Source: ZC4RG30 sp046347045 | GTDB taxonomy: Bacteria; Pseudomonadota; Gammaproteobacteria; Steroidobacterales; Steroidobacteraceae | DNA length: 64,000 nt | Direction of reading: 5' to 3' | NCBI GenBank assembly: GCA_046347045.1 | Contig: JAXMGX010000002.1 | Span: 124,001-188,000 of the forward strand | Part shown: one piece after another, positions 35,389 through 43,077 of the stretch | Layout: each line of letters opens with the position of its first letter | How positions within the stretch are numbered: the stretch's first letter is position 1 | Made by a program: the position numbers and the translations under genes | Notes under the pieces: model-generated | The model's input: only the letters and a program-made list of their open reading frames with translations | Told to the model about the DNA's origin: nothing | Databases searched by the model: none

Positions 35389-38244
35389 CTACTGCAGCTT
35401 GTAGTTGATGCCCAGCAGCACCTGCCGGCCGTACTCCTGGTAATCCTGCTGCCGCGTGCCGATGCGCGCATAGGCGATGTAGGGCTCGTTGGTGAGGTTG
35501 TTCACCTGCAGCAGCATCGACACGCCACGCAGGCGGGTTGCATCACCGAAGGCATAGCCGACCTGCAGGTCCGTGATCTGGTCGCCCTTCACGAACTTGA
35601 AGCTGCGGTCGTTGGCGAAGTTCGTCACCTCGCCGATGTACTTCGAGCGGGCGCGCGTGGCGATGCGCGCCGAGAACCCGTACTTCTCGTAGTACAGCAT
35701 CGCGTTCCACACCGTCTTCGACAGGCCGGGCAGCGAGATGTCGCCCAGGCCGTTGCCGGTGATGAAGTTGTTGCCCGGCGGATCCTGGATCGAGATGTTG
35801 CTGTCGGTGAGCGAGACGCTGACCGTGGCGCCGAAGCCATCGAGCGCCTCGCCGAACATCGAGCCCTGCACCGAGAGCGCGAACTCGGCGCCCTTCAGCT
35901 TGCCACCCTGGCCGTTGACCGGGCCGGTGAAGCTGCCAGTAGTCTGGATGTTCGAGATGCAGTTCGGCGCCGGTCCCGGAAAGCAGGAGGGCAGCGTCGC
36001 GATGAAGTCCGAGAAGTCATGCGACTGGTCGGTCTGGTTGTAGATGTAGGACTTGAGCTTCTTGTAGAAGACCGCCGCCGAGATGTAGGCATCGCGGGTG
36101 AAGTAGTTCTCGAACGACAGGTCGAAGGCATCGGCCCGCCAAGGATCCAGCTTCGGATTGCCGCCGCTGCCGCCGGGCACGCCGAAGTTGCTGATGCCCT
36201 GCTCGCTGGAGGCCTTGAGCTGGTCCATGCGGGCGCGGGCGATTTCACGCGCCAGGCCCAGGCGAATGGTGCGCTGCTCCGAGAACTGGAAGGCCAGGTT
36301 CATCGCCGGCAGCACGTCGGTGTACTTCTTGCCGTTCGTGAAGTTGATGTTCTGGCCGTTCGAGCGGGCGATGGCCGTTGAGCTCTGGTTGGTGCGCACC
36401 ACCTGCACGCCGATGTTGCCCTTCAACGTCAGGCCATCCGAAAGCGGATGATCGAGCAGGCCGCGCACATAGCCCGTCGTGACCTTCTCCTCCACGCCCC
36501 AGTTCTTGCCGATCAGGTAGTCGAAGCCCGGGGTGGTGGGCGAGCCATAGACGATGGGCTGGTAGTACGCCTTCAACACGCCCAGCACGTCCCAGGCCAG
36601 CGCCGCGTTGGCATTGGCGTACGACAGGTTGGTGGGATCGAGCAGGTACTGCGAGCCGACCTGGTGGTAGTTGCCCGTCGTGTTGTTCAGGGTGTTCAAG
36701 CCGCCCTCGGGTTGCAGCTTGTCCTTGGTGCGGTCGGAGTAGTTGAGACCCGCCGACACAGCCGACAGCCAGCCGTCGAACTTGCGCGTGATGTCTGCGC
36801 GCGCCGACTTAAGCTCGTCCTCCACGTGCGGGATCTTGCTGTAACCGGCGCCATAGATCGTCGGCCCCAGCCAGACATTGGCCGGGTTCGCGTAGTCCAG
36901 CGCGAACTGCAGCTGCGGCATGGAATTCGCGCTGATGCTGAACGAGCCGGTATCGTAGACATTGCGCGGCGTGCCGGCGGCTGCGTTCAGGTTTGGCAGG
37001 TACTGCGCATTGGTCTCGTACTGCCGCTCGTCGCGCTGCGCCTTGGAGTAGCTCACGTCGGCCGCCACAGTCCATGGACCGCTGGTCCACTTGTTGTTGA
37101 GGCCGGCGGCCTTGATGTCGTCCTTCGTCATGAACAGGAAATTGCGCGCCAGCGGCACGCGCTTGTTCAACGCCGCGGCCACGACGGTGTTGTCGACGAC
37201 CGTGGCGTTGGAATAGCCGAAGATGGTGTTGGCGGGGAAGGTGCCATCGCAGCACGGGGCCGGGTAGCCGCCCAGGTTCACCTCCAGGCTGCGCGCATTG
37301 TCGTTCTGCTTGCGCCGCGTGTAGTACAGGTCGAGTACGGCCGAATAGGCTTCGTTCGGACGCCACTCCAGCGCGGCCATGGCGCCGGTGCGCACGTTGG
37401 TGCCCATGTCGGTGCGCACCTTGATGCCATCGGTAACGTACACGTCGGCACCAACGCCAGGATTGACGTTGGTGCCGGGTGTGCCGTTCGCGTGCCACGG
37501 TTCGTAGGTGCCGGCGCCGCGCGTGGCTAGGGGGGAATCCAGGCGCGCCACGCCCAAGGTCACACCGACCGTGTTGTCCGCAAACTGGTCGATATACGAG
37601 AAACTCAGGCGATTGCCATAGCGCTTGGAATCCGCGCCCAGGTGGCCGTTGCCGTTGCGCTCGCCGCGCACGTTGAACACCAGCGCGCGCCGCCCGTAGT
37701 CCAGGGGCCGCGTGGTGCGCAGGTCGATGGTGCCGGCCAGGCCCTGCCCCACCAGCTGCGCGTCGGGGGTCTTGTACACCAGCACGCTGCTCAGCAGTTC
37801 GGAAGGGTACTGGTCGAATTCGATGCTGCGGTTGTCGCCGGTGCTGACCTGCTCACGTCCGTTGAGCAAGGCGCTGGTGAAACCGGGGTCGGTGCCGCGC
37901 AGGCTGATGGCCGAGGCGCGCCCCTCGGCGCGCTGCGAGGTCAGGCCCGGCAGCCGGGAGATGGATTCGGCGATGCTGGTATCGGGCAGCTTGCCGATGT
38001 CCTCGGCCGAGACGGCCTCGACGATGCTGCTGGATTCCTTCTTCAGCTTGATCGAGCTTTCGATGCCGCCGCGGATGCCGGTGACCACCACTTCCTCGAG
38101 CTCGTCCGTGGCTGGCGCGTCGGCGCCCTGGACGATGCCCGCGGCTGCGAGCAGCGAAACTACGGTCAGTGCCGCAGGCCAGGAAAGCGGGTTCTGATGG
38201 GAAATGCCTGCAGCGGCAGACGCTAATGCGTTTGAATCGTTCAT
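35389..38244 (-). CDS. TonB-dependent receptor for maltodextrins
   Basis: An outer-membrane beta-barrel with a plug domain that imports oligosaccharides with TonB energy. Signal peptide at about residues 22-40. The plug has the TonB box region ELEEVVVTGIRGGIESSI, KESSSIVEAVSAEDIGKLPD and TSIAESISRLPGLTSQR, then a long barrel rich in N/D loops. The 951 residues match the large Xanthomonas/Caulobacter sugar receptors rather than siderophore receptors. Start ATG 38244 has a CAAGGGGG ribosome site. First gene of the maltodextrin operon and divergent from the LacI regulator; the operator at 38321-38334 lies 77 bases before its start. Confidence 0.93.
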   Translation of the reverse strand: MNDSNALASAAAGISHQNPLSWPAALTVVSLLAAAGIVQGADAPATDELEEVVVTGIRGGIESSIKLKKESSSIVEAVSAEDIGKLPDTSIAESISRLPGLTSQRAEGRASAISLRGTDPGFTSALLNGREQVSTGDNRSIEFDQYPSELLSSVLVYKTPDAQLVGQGLAGTIDLRTTRPLDYGRRALVFNVRGERNGNGHLGADSKRYGNRLSFSYIDQFADNTVGVTLGVARLDSPLATRGAGTYEPWHANGTPGTNVNPGVGADVYVTDGIKVRTDMGTNVRTGAMAALEWRPNEAYSAVLDLYYTRRKQNDNARSLEVNLGGYPAPCCDGTFPANTIFGYSNATVVDNTVVAAALNKRVPLARNFLFMTKDDIKAAGLNNKWTSGPWTVAADVSYSKAQRDERQYETNAQYLPNLNAAAGTPRNVYDTGSFSISANSMPQLQFALDYANPANVWLGPTIYGAGYSKIPHVEDELKSARADITRKFDGWLSAVSAGLNYSDRTKDKLQPEGGLNTLNNTTGNYHQVGSQYLLDPTNLSYANANAALAWDVLGVLKAYYQPIVYGSPTTPGFDYLIGKNWGVEEKVTTGYVRGLLDHPLSDGLTLKGNIGVQVVRTNQSSTAIARSNGQNINFTNGKKYTDVLPAMNLAFQFSEQRTIRLGLAREIARARMDQLKASSEQGISNFGVPGGSGGNPKLDPWRADAFDLSFENYFTRDAYISAAVFYKKLKSYIYNQTDQSHDFSDFIATLPSCFPGPAPNCISNIQTTGSFTGPVNGQGGKLKGAEFALSVQGSMFGEALDGFGATVSVSLTDSNISIQDPPGNNFITGNGLGDISLPGLSKTVWNAMLYYEKYGFSARIATRARSKYIGEVTNFANDRSFKFVKGDQITDLQVGYAFGDATRLRGVSMLLQVNNLTNEPYIAYARIGTRQQDYQEYGRQVLLGINYKLQ

Positions 38245-38320
38245 CCGTCCCCCTTGAAGTGCGCTGCGCGCGCCTGCGAGGTAGGCAATATCGATGAGGG
38301 CGTTCACAATGCCAAGAGGC

Positions 38321-38334
38321 TGCATACGTATTCA
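38321..38334. promoter_or_regulatory. LacI-type operator between the TonB receptor and LacI genes
   Basis: TGCATACGTATTCA is a 14-bp palindrome with a perfect ATACGTAT core and only one mismatched pair (third base from each end). It has the central CG of LacI/GalR family operators. Its last base is the A of the lacI-type start codon, so bound protein would block expression of the regulator and probably also of the divergent receptor operon. Binding is inferred. Confidence 0.65.
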
Positions 38335-39368
38335 TGGACAAACCCACTTCTCTCGTCATCGCCCACCTGGCCGGCGTCTCGCAGCCCACCGTCTCTCGGG
38401 CGCTGCGCGGCAGCCGCAGCGTCAGCGAGGAAACGCGCCAGCGCATCGAGGCCATCGCGCGGCAGCTCAACTACAAGGTGGACAAGAACGCCTCGAACCT
38501 GCGCAGCCAGCACTCCAACACGCTGGCGCTGCTGCTGTTCGAAGACCCGACGCCGGATGATTCGCTGATCAATCCCTTCTTCCATCCCATGCTGGGCTCG
38601 ATCACCCGGGCCTGCGCGCAGCACGGCTACGACCTGCTGATCTCCTTCCAGCAGCAGTCGGGCGACTGGCACGTGGACTACCAGGACAGCCACAAGGCCG
38701 ATGGGCTCATCCTCCTGGGGTACGGCGATTACCTCGAGACGCGCGCTCGGCTGGAGTCACTGGTCCGGCATGGCACGCACTTCGTGCGCTGGGGCGCAGT
38801 GCTCGCCGACCAGCCGGGGCTTTCGATAGGCTGCGACAATTTCCAGGGTGGCTTCGACGTCACGCATCACCTGACGAAGCTGGGACGGCGGCGCATCGCA
38901 TTCCTGGGCCACGCGTCGAACCACTATCCGGAATTCTTCGAACGTTATCGTGGCTACTCGGCCGCATTGCAGGCTGCCGGACTTCCCTGCGATCCGCGCT
39001 TGCAGGTCGACGCCATCACCACGCAGGCCGCCGGGCACGCGGCTGCAAGGCAGCTGCTGGACCGCGATCTGCCATGCGATGCCATCGTCGCGGCCAGCGA
39101 CCTGATCGCCATCGGCGCCATGCGCGCGCTGCAGGAGGCGCGGATCGACGTGCCCACGCAGGTGTCGGTGGTGGGATTCGATGACATTCCGGCTGCGAGC
39201 CTAACCCGCCCGCCGCTGACCACCGTGATGCAGGACACGCACCTGGCCGGTGAAGTGCTGGTCGAGACACTGCTGAAAGTGGTGCAGGGCCTGCCGGCGC
39301 AGAGCCAAACGCTGGGCGGCCGGCTGATCGTCCGGGAATCCTGCGGCGCTCAGCGCGCGCCGGGCTGA
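38334..39368 (+). CDS. LacI family transcriptional regulator of the maltodextrin locus
   Basis: A 344-residue repressor. The N-terminal HTH is LVIAHLAGVSQPTVSRALRG (about 6-26) with the hinge YKVDKNASNLRSQ near 50, followed by a sugar-binding periplasmic-binding-protein fold (about 60-335) with DAIVAASDLIAIGAMRAL. The motif set is close to regulators of maltose/maltodextrin genes in Xanthomonas and Caulobacter. The start overlaps its own putative operator and only an AAGAGG 14 bases away could act as ribosome site, so translation is probably weak. Divergent from the receptor, convergent with the MFS gene. Confidence 0.92.
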   Translation: MDKPTSLVIAHLAGVSQPTVSRALRGSRSVSEETRQRIEAIARQLNYKVDKNASNLRSQHSNTLALLLFEDPTPDDSLINPFFHPMLGSITRACAQHGYDLLISFQQQSGDWHVDYQDSHKADGLILLGYGDYLETRARLESLVRHGTHFVRWGAVLADQPGLSIGCDNFQGGFDVTHHLTKLGRRRIAFLGHASNHYPEFFERYRGYSAALQAAGLPCDPRLQVDAITTQAAGHAAARQLLDRDLPCDAIVAASDLIAIGAMRALQEARIDVPTQVSVVGFDDIPAASLTRPPLTTVMQDTHLAGEVLVETLLKVVQGLPAQSQTLGGRLIVRESCGAQRAPG

Positions 39369-40879
39369 GGGATGCGCAGTGCGGCCAGCGCCGCGAGCCC
39401 GAAGCACACGCCGCCGATGACCAGCGCGTAGATCGGCTGGCCGCCGAACACCAGCTTCAGCACTACGCCGAGCACGGTCGCGGCCAGCAGCTGCGGGATC
39501 ACGATGAAGAAATTGAAGAAGCCCATGTACAGGCCCATCTTGCTGGCCGGCACGGCGTCGGAGAGCATCGCGTAGGGCAGCGACAGCACCGAGCACCACG
39601 TGAATCCGATGCCGACCATAGGCAACAGCAGCCAATTGGGATCGCGGATGAAGGGCATCGACAGCAACGCCGCCGCACCCAGCAGCAGGTTGAACTGGTG
39701 GCTGCCGCGCAGGCCGAACTTGCGCACCATCAGCGGAATCACCATCGCGGCCAGCGCGGCGAAGCCGTTGTAGCAGGCGAACAGCACACCGACCCAGTTG
39801 GCGCCCTGGTTGTAGCGCTCCGAGAGCGGATCGGTCGATCCGAAATGCACCTGCGCCACGGCCGGCGTGGTGTAGATCCACAGCGCGAACAGCGCGATCC
39901 ACGAGAAGAACTGCACCGCGGCCAGGCGGCGCATGGTCTGCGGCATGCCCTCGAAATCGCTCATCATGGTGCGAAACGCATTCATGCGTTCACCCGAGCT
40001 GTGGATCACGAGAGCCGTGCCCCAGGCGATGAGCGCACCGCACAGCAGGTAGAGCTGCTGGTCCCACGACCGGCCGCGCACCAGCAAGAATCCGATGGCC
40101 CCTACCACGAGCCATATCAGGCCGCGGCGCCGACTGGCGCGCCGGTCGATGGCGACCGGCGTGGTGGCCGACAGCGTACTGTCGGCAAAGGACCGCAGTT
40201 CATCCGGCGGATATTCCCGGGTCCTGAACACCGTCCAGCCCACCGCCAGCAGCAGCACCAGCGCGCCGATATCGAAGGAATAGCGGACCGTGTCGGGAAT
40301 GGCAGCCATGCCCGTGGTGCCGGTGGCGTGGTTGCTGACGCCTGCATGCGCCAGCAGCCAGGGCAGCAGCCCCGCGACCACCGCGCCGGTGCCGATGAAG
40401 AAGCTCTGCATCGCATAGCCCTTGGCGCGCTGGGCCGGCGCGAGCTGATCTCCGACGAAGGCGCGAAATGGCTCCATTGCGATGTTGATGGAGGCGTCGA
40501 GGATCCACAGGAACACGGCCGCGAACAGCAGCAGCGGCGAGCGCGGCATGGCCAGCAGCGCGATGGCCGCCAGCAGCGCGCCGGCCAGGAAGAACGGCCG
40601 GCGGCGACCCAAGCGTGTCCAGGTGCGATCCGACCAGTAGCCGATCAGCGGCTGCACCAAGAGGCCGGTGAGCGGCGCGGCTATCCACAGCAGCGGGATC
40701 TGCTCCAGCGTCGCACCCAGCGACTGGAAGATGCGGCTGACATTGCTGTTCTGCAGAGCAAAGGCAAACTGGATGCCCATGAAGCCGAAGCACATGTTCC
40801 AGATCTGCCAGAACGAAAGCTGCGGGCGGTTGCGGCCTGTGGCGGCCGGCGCGGTTTCAGGGGATGTGGCCGACACCAT
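39350..40879 (-). CDS. MFS sugar transporter (maltose/SUC type)
   Basis: An inner-membrane sugar:proton symporter of 509 residues with about twelve helices. The opening SFWQIWNMCFGFMGIQFAFA and the loop DRTWTRLGRRRPFFL are characteristic of the MalT/sucrose transporter-like MFS group found next to maltodextrin receptors. Its 3' end overlaps that of the LacI gene by 19 bases. A GAAGGAC ribosome site precedes ATG 40879. Expected job: import of maltose released by the periplasmic enzymes. Confidence 0.9.
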   Translation of the reverse strand: MVSATSPETAPAATGRNRPQLSFWQIWNMCFGFMGIQFAFALQNSNVSRIFQSLGATLEQIPLLWIAAPLTGLLVQPLIGYWSDRTWTRLGRRRPFFLAGALLAAIALLAMPRSPLLLFAAVFLWILDASINIAMEPFRAFVGDQLAPAQRAKGYAMQSFFIGTGAVVAGLLPWLLAHAGVSNHATGTTGMAAIPDTVRYSFDIGALVLLLAVGWTVFRTREYPPDELRSFADSTLSATTPVAIDRRASRRRGLIWLVVGAIGFLLVRGRSWDQQLYLLCGALIAWGTALVIHSSGERMNAFRTMMSDFEGMPQTMRRLAAVQFFSWIALFALWIYTTPAVAQVHFGSTDPLSERYNQGANWVGVLFACYNGFAALAAMVIPLMVRKFGLRGSHQFNLLLGAAALLSMPFIRDPNWLLLPMVGIGFTWCSVLSLPYAMLSDAVPASKMGLYMGFFNFFIVIPQLLAATVLGVVLKLVFGGQPIYALVIGGVCFGLAALAALRIPQPGAR

Positions 40880-40889
40880 TGCTTGTCCT

Positions 40890-40997
40890 TCAGGCGCTGA
40901 GCCGACTCATCAGGTCGGCGACGTCCATCGCGGCCAGTGCTTCAGGGCGGATAGGAATTTCAAACCATTCCCGCAGGTAAGTCCAGTTCGTTGCCTA
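40890..40997 (-). pseudogene. Possible remnant of a gene upstream of the MFS transporter
   Basis: Directly upstream of the MFS gene, a frame of 34 residues reads protein-like to its stop at 40890 (NWTYLREWFEIPIRPEALAA, then MDVADLMSRLSA), but a TAG interrupts it upstream and the next 150 bases give no clean continuation. It could be the tail of a deleted gene of the maltodextrin cluster. I do not recognise the family; chance is possible. Confidence 0.3.
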
Positions 40998-41146
40998 TAC
41001 CGCACATTCCGGCGCTCCTGAGACGAGCTGCAGCCGACGGTCTGAAGCAAACCCAAAGAATAGTAGAGTAGCCAGGGCAAGTTCACGAGCTCGATGCGCA
41101 CGAACGGAAAGGTTGCCTGCGGAATGAGGCAAGAAGGATTCGTCAA

Positions 41147-42220
41147 ATGGTAGCTGGATCGATTGCGGCGGGACTCCCGGGTCTTCAATCGCATTGGCGA
41201 CGCCTCGCACACATGTTCGCGATTTTCGCCAGCAGTACGGTGTGCGCGTTGGTGGGATTTGCGGCGACGCCCTCGCTGCCGGCCACGATGGCGGTCGCGG
41301 CTTTCGATCATGGTGGCGGTCCGGAAGTACTCGGCCCGCGGACGATGCCCATTCCGCATCCCGGTGCCGGTGAGGTGCTGATCAGGCTGCGCGCGGCAAC
41401 GGTGGGAGCCTGGGAAGCCGGCACGCGCCGTCAGCCATCGCCTGGGACGAAGTTCCCGGCTGTCCTCGGCGCCGAAGGCGCGGGCACGATCGTGGCGCTC
41501 GGCGCCGGTGTCCACGACTTCAGATTGGGCGATGAAGTTTTCGGAACAGGCGATGGCTTCTATGCCGAATACGCGATTGCACTCGCCGACAACATCGCGC
41601 GCGTGCCCGTGGGCCTCGACGCAAAGTCCGCCGCCGCTCTCGGCATCAGCGGGCTATCCGCGTTGCAGGGGCTGGACGAAGTGCTGCAAGTGAAGGCCGG
41701 TGAGCACCTGATCATCCATGGGGCAACGGGCGGTGTCGGCGTGCTTGCCATCCAGTTTGCCAAACGCCGAGGCGTGAAAGTGTTGGCGACCGTCGCGAGC
41801 GATGAAGGCTTCGCTCTGGCGAAGCGGCTCGGCGCGGATGTGGTCGTCAACGGGAAGACGGGCAATATCGCCGCCGCCGCCAAAGAGTTCGCGCCGCGCG
41901 GCGTGGATGCAGTGCTGGGTCTCGTCGGCGGTCTTTCGCTCGAGGCCTGTGTCGATACTCTGCGCGAAGACGGTCGTGGCCGCGTTGCCTATCTCTATGG
42001 CATCGAGCCGCTGCCCCGGCCCCGTTACGGCCCACGCATGTCGCTGTACAGCTACCGTGCCGGCCGCGATGAAATGCTTGCTCTGACCCGGATGGTGGCT
42101 GCCGCTCATGTCGAGGTGCCGATCGCCGCGGAGTATCCACTCGCGAAGGCTGCCGATGCACACGTGCAACTCGAGGCCGGCGGACTGCTCGGCAAGATCC
42201 TGCTTCGCATGGGGCCCTGA
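41147..42220 (+). CDS. Quinone oxidoreductase-like MDR protein with N-terminal hydrophobic extension
   Basis: An NAD(P)H-dependent oxidoreductase of the medium-chain dehydrogenase superfamily. The catalytic part starts MAVAAFDHGGGPEVLGPRTM (residue 48), then the GEVLIRLRAATVG region and the cofactor motif IIHGATGGVGVLAIQFAKRRG near 200; zinc ligands of true alcohol dehydrogenases are absent. Before it is an unusual 47-residue extension with RR and a hydrophobic stretch (MFAIFASSTVCALVGFAATP) like a signal peptide. The extension is supported by an AAGAAGG ribosome site nine bases before ATG 41147; internal ATGs at 41213 and 41288 are alternatives. 357 residues. Confidence 0.85.
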   Translation: MVAGSIAAGLPGLQSHWRRLAHMFAIFASSTVCALVGFAATPSLPATMAVAAFDHGGGPEVLGPRTMPIPHPGAGEVLIRLRAATVGAWEAGTRRQPSPGTKFPAVLGAEGAGTIVALGAGVHDFRLGDEVFGTGDGFYAEYAIALADNIARVPVGLDAKSAAALGISGLSALQGLDEVLQVKAGEHLIIHGATGGVGVLAIQFAKRRGVKVLATVASDEGFALAKRLGADVVVNGKTGNIAAAAKEFAPRGVDAVLGLVGGLSLEACVDTLREDGRGRVAYLYGIEPLPRPRYGPRMSLYSYRAGRDEMLALTRMVAAAHVEVPIAAEYPLAKAADAHVQLEAGGLLGKILLRMGP

Positions 42221-42303
42221 AAAGCGCTGCGATGCCCTGGCCGCCGCTTCGTACTCGACGTAAAGTGGCTGCGTCGCAAGTCGCGGCGTATCGGAGATGC
42301 ATC

Positions 42304-42738
42304 ATGGCGCGCCATTCGTTGATGGGTTCAATCATGATCCTGGGACTTTGCGCAGCGGGCGCAGGTATGTGTGCAGACACCCCGCCGGCGGCTGCCACCG
42401 AAGCGGTCAAGCCGCTGATGCAGAAGGCGTTGCAGGGCGATCCTGGCAAAGAGGTCCTGATGCTGACCGTGGAGTACCTGCCGGGCGGCGCCTCGCTTTC
42501 GCATCGGCATGATGCACAGGTGTTCGTGTACGTGCTGGAAGGCACGCTCAACATGCAGGTGGCCGGTGGGCCTTTGATGACTCTGCACCCGGGCGAAACG
42601 TTTTATGAAGATCCCGCCGACGTGCACACGGTTTCGGCCAATGCCAGCAAGACCAAGCCTGCCAAGATCGTCGTGTTCATGGTGAAGGACAAGGCGGCCG
42701 CTCCGACCCGACCGGCGCCGCAGACGATCAAGCATTGA
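42304..42738 (+). CDS. Exported cupin domain protein
   Basis: A 144-residue small beta-barrel protein. Signal peptide at about 1-23 (LMGSIMILGLCAAGAGMCAD). The cupin core has motif 1 LPGGASLSHRHDAQVFVYVLEG, with two His and a Glu equivalent position, and motif 2 around LHPGETFYEDPADVHTV. Such cupins bind a metal and may act as dioxygenase, isomerase or sensor. It follows the oxidoreductase gene on the same strand, 83 bases apart, and may share its transcript. Confidence 0.85.
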   Translation: MARHSLMGSIMILGLCAAGAGMCADTPPAAATEAVKPLMQKALQGDPGKEVLMLTVEYLPGGASLSHRHDAQVFVYVLEGTLNMQVAGGPLMTLHPGETFYEDPADVHTVSANASKTKPAKIVVFMVKDKAAAPTRPAPQTIKH

Positions 42739-43077
42739 GGTTCGCCGCGGCAGCCCGGCCGTGATTGCATGGGCGCACACGAAGAATCGAAAAGCGCGCC
42801 GCCGGGTGCGATGGCGTGGGACAGACCTCGACGAGCGCGCCGCGCTCATCCACCCATTTCAGAATCGTTTCGGACACGATATTGGAGGAAGCGACAGGCG
42901 CGGCGTCGGCACGAACAGTTCGTCTTCGAACCACCTCTTGCCGACTTTTCCGATGCACGCCAGTGACGCCGGAAGCTCGAGGGCGCGGCGCCGTTTCACG
43001 TCGTGGTTCTTGTTTGCGGCGAAGTACTCTTCCATGAAGCTGTGGATCGCCTCGACGTGTTCCGGCGCCCGGCGAGG
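42739..43077. other. Gene-poor gap with a possible minus-strand remnant
   Basis: Between the cupin gene and the kinase gene no complete gene is supported. On the minus strand a frame directly behind the kinase stop gives protein-like sequence ending at 42859 (EHVEAIHSFMEEYFAANKNH, then LELPASLACIGKVGKRW). From ATG 43035 this would be a 58-residue peptide without a clear ribosome site. The family is not recognised. The long plus-strand frame here is low-complexity and rejected. Confidence 0.35.
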
